Counted from the stretch's first letter, positions 28,421 to 37,996 are shown. The stretch: DNA of 64,000 bases from Acinetobacter sp. ANC 3903 (GCF_002135315.1 NZ_NEGA01000004.1:62001-126000), one strand, 5' to 3'. Program-made: numbers and translations. The notes: generated by a model from the letters alone, not told the origin.

Positions 28421-28543
28421 GTGTTAGCTAAAGATAATCTAGATTCAATTTTAGAAAGTAAAAAAAACTAGCATCTAATTGGAACTAAACCTTTATTTGT
28501 ATATACCAAAGTACCTGCTGGAAAGCCTGTACTTATCTTATGA
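28421..28543 (+). pseudogene. Possible decayed small ORF
   Basis: A 41-codon frame beginning GTG (VLAKDNLDSILES) is interrupted by TAG at codon 17 and then reads HLIGTKPLFVYTKVPAGKPV to a TGA. It may be the remnant of a third small gene in this series, but the open stretches are short and chance is a fair alternative. The rest of the gap to 28802 holds two terminators and AT-rich sequence. Confidence 0.25.
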
Positions 28544-28678
28544 TGTAAGGTGATTAACTTCTCTTTTATCTGTTTATATTTTTAATTGATAATTAATCAG
28601 TTTTTCTAAAATTAACATCATACACTTTATACGAAATTAAAATTTATTTTTATAAATCATTGATTTAAGCATAATGAA

Positions 28679-28712
28679 AAAACCTAATCTTTACAAATTA
28701 GGCTTTTTAAAT
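28679..28712. terminator. Probable terminator
   Basis: The stem CCTAAT/ATTAGG with flanking A6 and T5 lies between the small ORFs and the next terminator. Confidence 0.6.
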
Positions 28713-28762
28713 GATTTTTCACGTTCCACGATCTTAATTCATTTTTAAATCTAAAAATAAAA

Positions 28763-28795
28763 GAAAAGCCTCCTATATTGGGAGGCTTTTTTGAA
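28763..28795 (-). terminator. Terminator after the DszC-like gene
   Basis: The stem AAAGCCTCC/GGAGGCTTT with T runs on both sides follows the stop codon of the minus-strand gene by less than 10 bases. Confidence 0.9.
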
Positions 28796-28802
28796 TATCA
28801 GA

Positions 28803-29984
28803 TTACGAATAAAAACTCGGATCAGGCACTTTAGCCGTTAACACCCACTCCCCAATTTCCTGATACTTATAATCAATCGGATCATGCAGCGTCTGGGTAC
28901 GGACATTACGCCAGAAACGGTCCAGGTTTAATTTGGCTGTGGTGGCACGAGCACCCATCACCTGGAAAATATTTTGTGTCACAAATAGCGAAGTATTGGT
29001 TGCTGCAATTTTAGCAGTCGCAATGGCAATACTCACTTCACCGCGTTGCTCGGCTGTTAAATCTTCGCCAATCTCCCAGGCTTTCTGTAGTGTCTCTACT
29101 GCTTTATTTGCCAGTAAACGCACACCTTCAAGCTGCACATAAAACTCGGCAAAATGCTTTTGCGTAAACGGATCATTTATGGCATTTTCAGCCAAAGATT
29201 TGGACCAGGCTTTTTGACTTTGCACGGTTTGTCTGGCGGTTTCAAAAGCCCCTTCTGCCACACCTAAAAACAGATGCACAAAAATCAGTTGCGCAATCAG
29301 CGGACGTAGGCTCGAATACGGCGTACTGAGTGGTCCCGGATTGAGCAGTAATTCATGATGTTGAATTTTAACCTGCTCAAAGTGACTGGTACCACTATCG
29401 GTCTGGCGTTGTCCCATATTGTTCCAGTCACCTAAAAAACTCACCCCTTCACGTGCGGTCGGAATCACAGCTATCAGCAATTTGCCTTCATCGTTATAGC
29501 CCGAGCATAGCAATACATCTGAATCGATCGAACCTGAGCAAAAGCTTTTATCACCATGAAACACGTATTCGTTTTCCGAAATTTTTTCTGCTGTAGTCCG
29601 ACGATCTAGCGGATTTAAGGTATTGCCCCAAAACAGGTTTTCTTTGGCTGTTTGTTCAAACCATTTGCCATACTGTTTAGGCTGTGAAAACAGTTGCACC
29701 GTCGCAATCAGCAAATGATGAAAGCCATAAACATGCGCCAGTGAACTGTCGACCTGGGCAATGACCTGAATGGTCTGAAATACCGTTTTCCAGTCCGCGC
29801 CCTGCCCCCCATATTGCGATGGAATGGCAAGTCCCAGTAAACCACTTTGACGGATTAAATCACGTTCAAATTTAGGATTTCCACCTTGCTTGTCGCGTTC
29901 CGCAGCGGTGATTGCAAATTGTTCCGCAAGTTGTTGAGCGATGTGTAATGGATTTGAAGTTAAAAGTGGAGATGAAGCATTCAT
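28803..29984 (-). CDS. Acyl-CoA dehydrogenase-fold flavin monooxygenase (DszC/SfnC-like)
   Basis: A 393-residue protein with the acyl-CoA dehydrogenase fold: helical N-domain (LLGLAIPSQYGGQGADW), middle beta domain (GDKSFCSGSIDSDVLLCSGY) and C-terminal helical domain ending in an HDPIDYKYQEIGEW stretch. The expected glutamate base of true acyl-CoA dehydrogenases is not evident. The sequence type is that of the DszC and SfnC group, FMNH2-using monooxygenases for organosulfur compounds. The nearby msuE-sfnG pair supports a sulfur role, but this gene is on the other strand and the substrate is inferred only. Confidence 0.78.
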   Translation of the reverse strand: MNASSPLLTSNPLHIAQQLAEQFAITAAERDKQGGNPKFERDLIRQSGLLGLAIPSQYGGQGADWKTVFQTIQVIAQVDSSLAHVYGFHHLLIATVQLFSQPKQYGKWFEQTAKENLFWGNTLNPLDRRTTAEKISENEYVFHGDKSFCSGSIDSDVLLCSGYNDEGKLLIAVIPTAREGVSFLGDWNNMGQRQTDSGTSHFEQVKIQHHELLLNPGPLSTPYSSLRPLIAQLIFVHLFLGVAEGAFETARQTVQSQKAWSKSLAENAINDPFTQKHFAEFYVQLEGVRLLANKAVETLQKAWEIGEDLTAEQRGEVSIAIATAKIAATNTSLFVTQNIFQVMGARATTAKLNLDRFWRNVRTQTLHDPIDYKYQEIGEWVLTAKVPDPSFYS

Positions 29985-30073
29985 AATATGATCTGATTAT
30001 TGCTATATTTTTAGCTTAGCAGATGATGTTTTGCTGCATTATCTGAATGCCTGAAGTCTTTATACATAAAATA

Positions 30074-30104
30074 AAAATACCGCCTGAAAATAAGGCGGTA
30101 TTTT
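30074..30104 (-). terminator. Terminator after acs
   Basis: The stem AAAATACCGCC/GGCGGTATTTT with a nine-base loop lies 11 bases past the acs stop codon. Confidence 0.9.
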
Positions 30105-30114
30105 GATCAACTCC

Positions 30115-32058
30115 TTACTTGTCGGGATAGACCGTTGCAATCAGATTGTCCACCACTTGTGGATCGGCCAGGGTTGAAGTATCTCCCAAAGTATCCAGTT
30201 CATTGGCGGCAATTTTTCTTAATATACGGCGCATGATTTTACCGGAACGGGTTTTCGGTAAAGCCGGTGCCCAATGCAAAGCATCCGGTGTAGCCACAGG
30301 TCCCAACACCTTACGTACCCAGTTGATCAGTTCATGACGCAGTTCTTCGGATTCTTCAAAATTTGCCTGTAAGGTGACGAATGCACAGATGCCCTGACCC
30401 TTAATGTCATGCGGCATACCGACCACTGCCGCTTCAGCCACATGTTCATGTGCCACCAAGGCACTTTCCACTTCTGCCGTACCCAAACGGTGGCCGGAAA
30501 CATTCAGTACGTCATCGACCCGTCCGGTAATCCAGTAATAGCCATCCTTGTCACGGCGGGCCCCATCTCCGGTGAAATAAGTCCCCGGATAAGTCGAGAA
30601 ATAGGCTTCGATAAAACGTTCAGGATCACCCCAGATGGTACGCATCTGACCCGGCCAGGAATCCTTGATGATCAGATTACCTTCGGCTTCACCTTCAATC
30701 TCCTTGCCTTCAGCATCGACGATGGCCGGTTGTATGCCAAACAATGGTCGGGTGGCAGAACCCGGTTTTAAATCGGTTGCACCCGGCAGAGGTGAAATCA
30801 GGATTCCGCCGGTTTCGGTTTGCCACCAGGTATCGACAATTGGACAGCGACTTTCACCGACCACGGTGTAATACCAGTTCCAGGCTTCCGGATTGATGGG
30901 TTCACCCACGGAACCGATCAGGCGCAAGCTACTGCGGTCGCTTTCACGAACAAAAGTATCTCCTTCTCGCATCATGGCACGAATCGCCGTGGGTGCGGTA
31001 TAGAGAATGGAAACATTATGCTTATCGACAATATGACCGGTACGCGCCCAGGTTGGATATTGCGGTACACCTTCAAACATCACCGTGGTGGTGCCATTGG
31101 AAAGTGGGCCATAGATCACATAGGAATGCCCGGTAATCCAGCCCACGTCCGCAGTACACCAGAACACATCATCCTGCTTAATATCGAAGACTTCACGGAA
31201 AGTAGAGTTCACGTAAGTTAGATAGCCACCAGTCGTATGCAACACTCCTTTAGGCTTGCCTGTTGAACCCGAGGTATACAGAATGAATAGCGGATCTTCA
31301 GCATTCATCGGTTCAGGCGGGCAGATTTCATTCACCGACATGATTTCCATGTGATACCACAGGTCACGTCCTTCCTTCAGCTCAATCGGATTACCGGTAC
31401 GGTGTACCACAATCACATGTTCAACCGATTCAGTTCCGGCAATTTTCAAGGCTTCATCAACATTAGCTTTGAGCAGAATCGGCTTACCGCCGCGCATGCC
31501 TGAATCGGCGGTAATCACCATTTTGGCCTGACTGTCTTCAATCCGGCTGGCCAGAGAATCGGGAGAAAAGCCGCCAAATACCACACAATGCACTGCGCCA
31601 ATCCGGGCGCAGGCCAGCATCGCAATTGCGGCTTCAGAAACCATCGGCATATATAGCACCACCCGGTCGCCTTTTTTAATCCCATTCTTTTTCAGGACAT
31701 TGGCAAAACGGCAGGTTTCATCATGCAGTTCTTTAAAGGAAATGATTTTATGCCGTGAAGGATGGTCCCCTTCCCAGATAATGGCCGGCTTGTGTGGATG
31801 TTCTTTTAAATGGCGGTCTAGACAGTTGGCACTCAAATTTAGCTGTCCATCGGCGAACCATTCGATCTTGAAATTGTTCTTGTCGAAACTGGTATTTTTG
31901 ACCTGGGTAAAAGGTTTAATCCAGTCCAGTTTTTTAGCCTGTTCAGCCCAATATTCATCAGGCTGCTCGATGGATTTCTGATAACGCTCGAAATATTCAG
32001 ATTCATTGGTGCGAGCGGTTTTTTTAAATTCTTCTGGTACAGGATAGATTTCATTCAT
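30115..32058 (-). CDS. acs: Acetyl-CoA synthetase
   Basis: A 647-residue AMP-forming ligase that converts acetate, ATP and CoA to acetyl-CoA, AMP and pyrophosphate. Adenylation motifs are present: [20 protein letters not shown] near residue 260, [10 protein letters not shown] near 410 and [20 protein letters not shown] near 495. The C-terminal [17 protein letters not shown] carries the lysine that is acetylated to shut the enzyme off in other bacteria. Length matches the family. An AAGGAAG site precedes the ATG, and a small palindrome (CATCTC/GAGATG, 32081-32097) lies in the leader. Control by CrbS/CrbR is inferred from relatives. Confidence 0.97.
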   Translation of the reverse strand: MNEIYPVPEEFKKTARTNESEYFERYQKSIEQPDEYWAEQAKKLDWIKPFTQVKNTSFDKNNFKIEWFADGQLNLSANCLDRHLKEHPHKPAIIWEGDHPSRHKIISFKELHDETCRFANVLKKNGIKKGDRVVLYMPMVSEAAIAMLACARIGAVHCVVFGGFSPDSLASRIEDSQAKMVITADSGMRGGKPILLKANVDEALKIAGTESVEHVIVVHRTGNPIELKEGRDLWYHMEIMSVNEICPPEPMNAEDPLFILYTSGSTGKPKGVLHTTGGYLTYVNSTFREVFDIKQDDVFWCTADVGWITGHSYVIYGPLSNGTTTVMFEGVPQYPTWARTGHIVDKHNVSILYTAPTAIRAMMREGDTFVRESDRSSLRLIGSVGEPINPEAWNWYYTVVGESRCPIVDTWWQTETGGILISPLPGATDLKPGSATRPLFGIQPAIVDAEGKEIEGEAEGNLIIKDSWPGQMRTIWGDPERFIEAYFSTYPGTYFTGDGARRDKDGYYWITGRVDDVLNVSGHRLGTAEVESALVAHEHVAEAAVVGMPHDIKGQGICAFVTLQANFEESEELRHELINWVRKVLGPVATPDALHWAPALPKTRSGKIMRRILRKIAANELDTLGDTSTLADPQVVDNLIATVYPDK

Positions 32059-32352
32059 TGCTTACTTCCTTGATCTTATTCATCTCATCACGAGATGTTA
32101 TGCCGCGTTATTGCTTTATTTATTAACTGCGTATTTACAGTATGGCGATTATTTTTCAACCGCTTCAATCATGCTTTGGTCGTAGTTTATTTATACAATT
32201 TAAAACACATACCCCTTATCATATTCAATCAAAAATATGGTTTTATTCGTATCTGACCTGTTCTTTTAATCTTATAATTTAAGCATAGAACGTACTGTTA
32301 ACTTTACAAAATACAATATTTTTCTTCTCTGAATTTTATTTGGAAAACGCGT

Positions 32353-32934
32353 ATGAAACCGCAAGACTCCTCCCCCTTTTTTTCCCGATCTCAACCGGCC
32401 AAGGCAGATAATCCGCTTTCTCCAGAAGGGCGTTTCGGTCGTCTGAGTTCAATTGGCTGGTATGGGTTTGTGCATTTAATTGCTTTTTTTGCCACGATTG
32501 CCTTCAGTCTGGCGCTGGGTATTTTTAATGTGCATACCCTGTCTATGAGCAATCAGTTCGTCAATACCCTGACCGGAATAGCGGGACTAGGCTTTGTCGT
32601 GATACTGGTGCTGTATGTTTATTTCTTGATGGTGATTACGGTACGCCGCCTGCATGACCTGAACCGTAGTGGCTGGCTGATCTTGCTGTTTTTGCTGCCA
32701 CTGGTCAATATTTTTATGGGACTGTATCTGCTTTTGGGTTCGGGCAGCAAAGGCATCAACAACTATGGCTTGCCGCGTGAAACACCGGTCTTGGAGAAAA
32801 TATTGGCCTGGTTGATCATTATCATCACTGTGTTAAGTTTCTTGGCTTCAGGCAGCATCGTGTCTTATAGGTTTGGTGCCGGTGAACTGGAAATGCCACA
32901 AAAAGTGATTCAAAAAGGTACTGCATACTTTTAA
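32353..32934 (+). CDS. DUF805 family membrane protein
   Basis: A 193-residue inner-membrane protein with four hydrophobic segments. The family's marks are EGRFGRLSSIGWYGFVHL near residue 27, then ITVRRLHDLNRSGWLILLF near residue 95 and LLGSGSKGINNYG near 130. DUF805 proteins have no known function. The N-terminal 25 residues are Ser- and Pro-rich. It has its own promoter region opposite acs and precedes the MscS gene by about 110 bases. Confidence 0.88.
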   Translation: MKPQDSSPFFSRSQPAKADNPLSPEGRFGRLSSIGWYGFVHLIAFFATIAFSLALGIFNVHTLSMSNQFVNTLTGIAGLGFVVILVLYVYFLMVITVRRLHDLNRSGWLILLFLLPLVNIFMGLYLLLGSGSKGINNYGLPRETPVLEKILAWLIIIITVLSFLASGSIVSYRFGAGELEMPQKVIQKGTAYF

Positions 32935-33044
32935 ACAGGCTGACAGTTTTCTCACAAAACTATAGTGAATGCCGCATATTGCTGGTTAAATTATTGCTGA
33001 GTTTCAGGCAAAATACCGGCCAATGATCATAATCCGGAATATCT

Positions 33045-34022
33045 GTGGCTGAACAAAACAATGCCTTGAATGATGTGACTCAAGGCACATCTCAACTCTT
33101 GCAAGAAGCAACCGAAAAAACCGCACAAACCGTGCTCGAACATACGGCAAAGTATAACGATGCCTACTCGACCATCGATAAATTTGTCGAGGCATTCTGG
33201 GAACGTTTACCTTATATCTGTATTGCACTGGTGGTATTTACCATCTTCTATTTACTGTCAAAATTGTTTAAATTTTTTGTCCGTAAAGCCTTGGCCGACC
33301 GCAGCTATACCAAACAGAATCTGGTCCTTGTTCTCAACCGGGTCGGTAGTTCAGCTATTATTTTCTTTGGTTTCCTGATTGCGATGGTGATTTCCATCCC
33401 GGGCTTTACTCCAGGTCAGCTGATGAGTGCCTTGGGGATTGGTTCGGTTGCGATCGGTTTCGCATTCAAGGACATCTTCCAGAACCTGCTATCCGGTATT
33501 TTGATTTTACTAGGCGAACCGTTCCAGATTGGTGATGACATCATTGTCTCTGGCATGGAAGGTACGGTTGAAGATATCCAGATTCGTGCAACATTTTTAC
33601 GCTCACCGGATGGCCGCCGCATCGTGATTCCAAACGCCACGGTTTATACCAGTGCAGTCACAGTAAATACCGCTTATCAGCGCCGTCGTTGTGAATTTGT
33701 AGTGGGTATTGGCTATGAAGATGATATCCAGAAAGCCAAAAGCATTATCATGAGTATTCTGGACAAAGATCCAACCATTTTGAGCCAACCAGGTTTTGCA
33801 GTGAACGTGAATGCCCTGGCAGATTTCTCGATTAACCTGAATGTGCGCTGGTGGGTCGATACCACTGAAACGACTACTGCTGCTTCCATCAGTGAAGTTC
33901 AGGAACATGTGATTCAAGGTTTTGCTGAACACGACATTTCTATTCCTTATCCGGTACAGGAAGTGAAAATGTATCGTGGTAGTAGCGATGCTGAAGCGCC
34001 TGAATCAGCTCGCGCTAAATAA
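33045..34022 (+). CDS. Small-conductance mechanosensitive channel (MscS family)
   Basis: A 325-residue channel that opens under membrane tension to release solutes in osmotic downshock. After a 50-residue amphipathic N-terminus come three membrane helices; the pore helix reads LMSALGIGSVAIGFAFKDIF, with the Gly/Ala pattern of MscS TM3. The beta domain follows (LGEPFQIGDDIIVSGMEGTV), with RRIVIPNATVYTSAVTVNT, then the alpha/beta cage. A GTG start at 33045 gives VAEQNNAL. The 3' end overlaps convergent rsmE by 18 bases. Confidence 0.93.
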   Translation: MAEQNNALNDVTQGTSQLLQEATEKTAQTVLEHTAKYNDAYSTIDKFVEAFWERLPYICIALVVFTIFYLLSKLFKFFVRKALADRSYTKQNLVLVLNRVGSSAIIFFGFLIAMVISIPGFTPGQLMSALGIGSVAIGFAFKDIFQNLLSGILILLGEPFQIGDDIIVSGMEGTVEDIQIRATFLRSPDGRRIVIPNATVYTSAVTVNTAYQRRRCEFVVGIGYEDDIQKAKSIIMSILDKDPTILSQPGFAVNVNALADFSINLNVRWWVDTTETTTAASISEVQEHVIQGFAEHDISIPYPVQEVKMYRGSSDAEAPESARAK

Positions 34023-34718
34023 GCGCCCGAGTACGTAGGGAATTACGGTTTCGGTTCGAATAATACGGTTGCCTAAGCTCACCGCTTGGCAGCCGTTTTT
34101 TATCAGTAAATCCACTTCATAGGGAATAAAGCCGCCTTCTGGCCCAATCACAATGCTACACGGATGATCAATCGCAAACGGCATTTTGATGTCTGCATAA
34201 GGATGGGCTACATAAGCCGGACATTCCGCAGTAATTAAACTGGGTAAGACATCTTCTACAAAAGGCTTAAAGCGTTTATAGATTTCAATTTTTGGCGCAA
34301 TGGTATCGCCAGCCTGTTCCAGACCCAGTGTTATATATTGATCCAGCTGCTGTAAAAATGGGGTTTGCCAATAGCTTTTATCTACCCGATAGCTATGCAG
34401 CAAAATAATTTTTTCCACTCCCAAGGTGACGCTATCCATAATCAGGCGGCGCAGCACTTTTGGACGCGGCATGGCGACAATTAAAGTGACCGGTAATTTT
34501 GCCGGAACCATTTCTTCTTTAATGGGTTTTAATTTTATGGCGTGTTCGGTCACTTCGACAATTTCTGTGAGATAGCGTTGCCCTTCCCGAATCCCGACTT
34601 TTAGAGTATCTCCGACTTGGATATCAACATGCGTGCGTAAATGTTCAAGCTGACGTTTGGCGCTAATCGTCCAGATTTCAGATTCAGTTTGGCGCGGGTC
34701 AAGGAGGACGATGTTCAT
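34005..34718 (-). CDS. rsmE: 16S rRNA (uracil-1498-N3)-methyltransferase RsmE
   Basis: A 237-residue SPOUT-class enzyme that methylates U1498 in the decoding region of 16S rRNA, using S-adenosylmethionine. A PUA-like N-terminal domain (1-70) is followed by the trefoil-knot methyltransferase; the cofactor loop is SIVIGPEGGFIPYEVDLL, with GCQAVSLGNRIIRTETV after it. It overlaps the convergent mscS gene by 18 bases and is separated from waaA by a repeat-containing gap. Confidence 0.95.
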   Translation of the reverse strand: MNIVLLDPRQTESEIWTISAKRQLEHLRTHVDIQVGDTLKVGIREGQRYLTEIVEVTEHAIKLKPIKEEMVPAKLPVTLIVAMPRPKVLRRLIMDSVTLGVEKIILLHSYRVDKSYWQTPFLQQLDQYITLGLEQAGDTIAPKIEIYKRFKPFVEDVLPSLITAECPAYVAHPYADIKMPFAIDHPCSIVIGPEGGFIPYEVDLLIKNGCQAVSLGNRIIRTETVIPYVLGRLFSAS

Positions 34719-34872
34719 AGAATCCAGTACTTAAAAAATATGTAATCATGCGATACGCGTAAAAGTCATCCACAACTGTTCGAGGCAGGACTGCTTCTGC
34801 TCAAAAAAGTTTCTGCGAAATTTCTGTAAGATGATGGTATCTGACGAGTTTTGTGGATGACAAATGGTTTTG

Positions 34873-34896
34873 TTACTTTTGCCAAAACAAAAGTAA
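34873..34896. repeat. Intergenic palindrome TTACTTTTG/CAAAAGTAA
   Basis: Perfect 9-base arms surround CCAAAA. The core matches the ACTTTTGA/TCAAAAGT hairpin at 26971-26990, so both may belong to one dispersed element. It lies between rsmE and waaA; no gene is seen in 34719-34994. Confidence 0.6.
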
Positions 34897-34994
34897 AAGA
34901 AGAGCTCCTGACCATGAATAAATAATGACAAGACTCCGCCTCAAAAAAATGCACAAAATAATTCAACAATAGCCAGCTGAATATCTCAAAGAGA

Positions 34995-36275
34995 TTAAAG
35001 ATACCGGTCAATCACCGTAATATGCTTTGCTAAAGAACCTGCATTTTTAAGCATGATCTGCTGTGCTTGCTGATTCAGCTGTTCTGCAGCACTGTGATTA
35101 TTTAACAACTCCATCAAAACTTTCGTTGCCTGCTCGGCATCCTCCACAACTTTAACGCCGTCTACAGTTACAAATTCATCGACAATGGTCTGGAAGTTAA
35201 AGTAATTTTTGCCCAAAACCGTCGGTACATTTAAAGCAATCGGTTCTAAAATATTATGCCCACCACCCGGTTCATTCAACGATCCCCCTACAAAACAGAC
35301 ATGGCTGAGTGCATACCATAGCCACATCTCGCCCATCGAATCGGCCAAATAGACTTGGGTATCAGGCTGAATAGATTCACCTAAACTGCGACGTTGAGTC
35401 TCTAGATTCAATGCTTGTGCAATCTGAAAAACTTCATCGAAGCGTTCCGGATGACGTGACACCACAATCACTACAATCTCTGGATGTTGCGTAAGATAAG
35501 GCTTTAACGCGTTAAGTATTTTTTGTTCTTCTGGCGCATGCGTACTGGCAATAGTAATAATTTTACGTGCTGCTAAATTCCAGTCTTGCTTGAGTTGCTG
35601 AGCCTGTTGAATAAAGCTTTCAGGTGCATGAATATCAAATTTGATACTACCCAATACCTGACTTTTATTTTCAGGCATGCCTAAATTCAGGAATCGCTGC
35701 AAGGTGGCCTGGTCTTGTGCCAATAGCTGGTCTAAACCACTCAGCATGCCTCGGCTAAGCCCTTGAACTTTGCTGTAGCCTTTGGCGGATTTTTCCGAAA
35801 GACGGGCATTAATCAATAAGCATGGCACTTTAAATTGCTGCGCCTGATCAATTAAATTCGGCCAAATTTCAGTTTCCACCAAAGCCAGTAATTTCGGCTG
35901 ATATTTTTGATAAAACGCCTGAACTAATTTTTTCTGATCGGCAGGTAAATACACCGCCTGAAACAAATGCTCATAGGGTGCTTTTAAAAATAGTGATTTG
36001 GCACGTGCCTGTCCGGTCTTGGTGGTATTGGTCACTAAGACAGCATGACCCAATTTTAAATAGTGTTCGATTAAGGGTTGTGCCGCATTGGTTTCCCCCA
36101 CCGACACCACATGAAACCAGATGGCGTGCAAATTTTTGGGCGCTTGAAATGGGCCAAAACGCTCAAGACATTCTTGTTGCAATTGCTCCACATTCAACGC
36201 ACGTTTTTTGATCCGCCATTGATACAATGGTTTAATGATTGATAATGCTGCGTTGTACCAAAAAGGAGTAGCCAA
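34995..36275 (-). CDS. waaA: 3-deoxy-D-manno-octulosonic acid transferase
   Basis: A 426-residue GT30 glycosyltransferase that adds Kdo from CMP-Kdo to lipid A at the inner face of the inner membrane. An N-terminal hydrophobic anchor precedes the catalytic loop WFHVVSVGETNAAQPLIEHY, which contains the conserved Glu. The C-terminal half has the nucleotide-binding region HVCFVGGSLNEPGGGHNILE and PIALNVPTVLG. Length fits the family. It is a single gene here, as is common in Acinetobacter. Confidence 0.95.
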   Translation of the reverse strand: MATPFWYNAALSIIKPLYQWRIKKRALNVEQLQQECLERFGPFQAPKNLHAIWFHVVSVGETNAAQPLIEHYLKLGHAVLVTNTTKTGQARAKSLFLKAPYEHLFQAVYLPADQKKLVQAFYQKYQPKLLALVETEIWPNLIDQAQQFKVPCLLINARLSEKSAKGYSKVQGLSRGMLSGLDQLLAQDQATLQRFLNLGMPENKSQVLGSIKFDIHAPESFIQQAQQLKQDWNLAARKIITIASTHAPEEQKILNALKPYLTQHPEIVVIVVSRHPERFDEVFQIAQALNLETQRRSLGESIQPDTQVYLADSMGEMWLWYALSHVCFVGGSLNEPGGGHNILEPIALNVPTVLGKNYFNFQTIVDEFVTVDGVKVVEDAEQATKVLMELLNNHSAAEQLNQQAQQIMLKNAGSLAKHITVIDRYL

Positions 36276-36385
36276 ACAAGTTGCCTCAAAGAATGTTCAA
36301 TCGGCAAAATATAACAGAGCAGCCTCCACATGTTAATGAATTCTGCTCTGTGACATCATTTATTCTGTTTTATGGAAGTAGCTGC

Positions 36386-37462
36386 TTAACTTTCAGCAAG
36401 CTGTTTATTCAGGAATGGATAGTCAATATAGCCTTCTGCCACATCGGTTCCAATCATGTTTTCCAGCTTCAATTCATTCAGCGGTTCATCTTCCACCAAA
36501 CGTTCAAACAGGTCAGGATTGGCAATATAAGCCTTACCGAAAGACACCGCTTCGGCTTTACCCGATGCCAATAATTCAAGCGCATCTTCACGGCTTAAAC
36601 GCATATTGGCAATATACGGCACACCATTTGAACGTGCTTTCATATCCAGACTGATGCTGTCTTCCGCCAGATATTCACGGGTAAAGAAGAAGGCAATTTT
36701 ACGCTGACCCAATTGTTCCAGTACATAGCCAAAGGTTTCTTGAGGATTGGCATCGCCCATATCATGTTCATCGCCACGCGGTGCCAGATGCACACCGACA
36801 CGACCTGCGCCCCACACTTCAATCAGTGCATCCACCACTTCAAGCAAGAAACGCGCACGGTTTTCAACCGAGCCACCATAGAGATCGATACGTTTATTGG
36901 TTGAAGTTTGCAAGAACTGGTCAATCAGATAACCATTCGCCGCATGCAGTTCAACGCCATCAAAACCGGCAGCTTTGGCACGAATGGCAGACTGTTTATA
37001 TTGCTCAGTAATCGCTTGAATTTCTGAAATTTCCAGTGGACGAGGCACCACATATTCACGTTTTGGACGCAATAGACTGACATAACCGGCTTGCTGCACA
37101 TTACTGGCTGAAACTGGTGTTGCACCATTTAACAGATCCGGGTGCGATACACGACCGACATGCCACAATTGCGCCACGATCAAACCGTCTTTGGCATGCA
37201 CAGCACTAGTGACCAGTTTCCAGCCTTCAACTTGCGCATCAGTAAATAAGCCCGGCGTTTTTTCATAACCATTGGCTTCTTCCGAAATCACGGTTGCTTC
37301 TGAAATGATTAAACCTGCACTTGCACGTTGCGCATAGTATTCAGCCATCATTGGTGTAGGTACACGGTCAACGGTGGCACGGCTACGTGTTAATGGTGCC
37401 ATCACCACGCGGTTTTTAAGTTTAAGTTCACCAAATTGAATCGGTGTTGAAAAATCTGTCAT
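36386..37462 (-). CDS. nemA: Alkene reductase, old yellow enzyme family (NemA)
   Basis: A 358-residue FMN enzyme that reduces activated alkenes, maleimides, nitroaromatics and similar electrophiles with NAD(P)H. The barrel motifs are FGELKLKNRVVMAPLTRSRA at the start, QLWHVGRVSHPDLLNG near residue 100, and FDGVELHAANGYLIDQFLQ near 180 followed by DLYGGSVENRARF. The catalytic His/Asn pair lies in the HAAN motif. Only 39 bases separate it from the upstream arsR-type gene, so the two form an operon under the tandem operator at 37850-37891. Confidence 0.93.
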   Translation of the reverse strand: MTDFSTPIQFGELKLKNRVVMAPLTRSRATVDRVPTPMMAEYYAQRASAGLIISEATVISEEANGYEKTPGLFTDAQVEGWKLVTSAVHAKDGLIVAQLWHVGRVSHPDLLNGATPVSASNVQQAGYVSLLRPKREYVVPRPLEISEIQAITEQYKQSAIRAKAAGFDGVELHAANGYLIDQFLQTSTNKRIDLYGGSVENRARFLLEVVDALIEVWGAGRVGVHLAPRGDEHDMGDANPQETFGYVLEQLGQRKIAFFFTREYLAEDSISLDMKARSNGVPYIANMRLSREDALELLASGKAEAVSFGKAYIANPDLFERLVEDEPLNELKLENMIGTDVAEGYIDYPFLNKQLAES

Positions 37463-37501
37463 CCAGCAATCCTCTTACAGCTTGCACGGACTGATTAAAG
37501 T

Positions 37502-37804
37502 CTAAAGCGCATGCTGTAAATGTTGTAAAAACTCTTCGATCAGTGCTTCATTACGCGAGAAATAAGACCATTGCCCATATTTAGTGACATGAATCAGTCC
37601 TGCCTGTTGCAGTACCGATAAATGATTGGACATGGTTGATTGAGAGATATCGGCAATTTTTTCCATCTGCCCTGCGCACACGCCACGACTAAAATCAGTT
37701 CCACATTCTTCAGCGGAAATATAGCGTTCAGGTTCTTTTAAACATTGCAGAATCTGACGTCTAATCGGGTTGGCTAAGGCTTTATAAATTGCTTCTGTGT
37801 CCAT
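37502..37804 (-). CDS. ArsR-family winged-helix repressor
   Basis: A 100-residue dimeric repressor. The recognition helix region reads ISQSTMSNHLSVLQQAGLIH, and a wing follows (VTKYGQWSYF). Three Cys residues stand near the N-terminus (LQCLKEPE, EECGTDF, GVCAGQM). The spacing is not the CVC pattern of arsenite sensors; thiol sensing of electrophiles is a reasonable guess given nemA downstream. The tandem palindrome upstream suggests that it represses its own operon. E. coli nemA is controlled by the unrelated TetR-type NemR, so this is a different solution. Confidence 0.88.
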   Translation of the reverse strand: MDTEAIYKALANPIRRQILQCLKEPERYISAEECGTDFSRGVCAGQMEKIADISQSTMSNHLSVLQQAGLIHVTKYGQWSYFSRNEALIEEFLQHLQHAL

Positions 37805-37849
37805 CTCATTTCACTCATGTTCATGATCAGCACCTTACCTAGAATCATT

Positions 37850-37891
37850 ATATCGAATTTATACGATATTAATATCGAAATTTGTCGATAT
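37850..37891 (-). promoter_or_regulatory. Tandem operator ATATCG-N8-CGATAT x2
   Basis: Two perfect copies of ATATCG-N8-CGATAT occupy 37850-37869 and 37872-37891, with centres 22 bases apart, two helical turns. A TATAAT -10 box for the minus strand (37846-37851) overlaps the first copy, so a bound repressor would block transcription. The site lies 46 bases upstream of the arsR-type ATG. Binding by that ArsR protein is inferred. Confidence 0.75.
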
Positions 37892-37996
37892 TGTATATTC
37901 ATTTTGTAAATTGCTGCAATCTTGTACAAATTCACTCTATTCTAACATTGTCTGATCAACGGGTTGGAGGAACTCAACTCACCCAATTTTAAAGCT

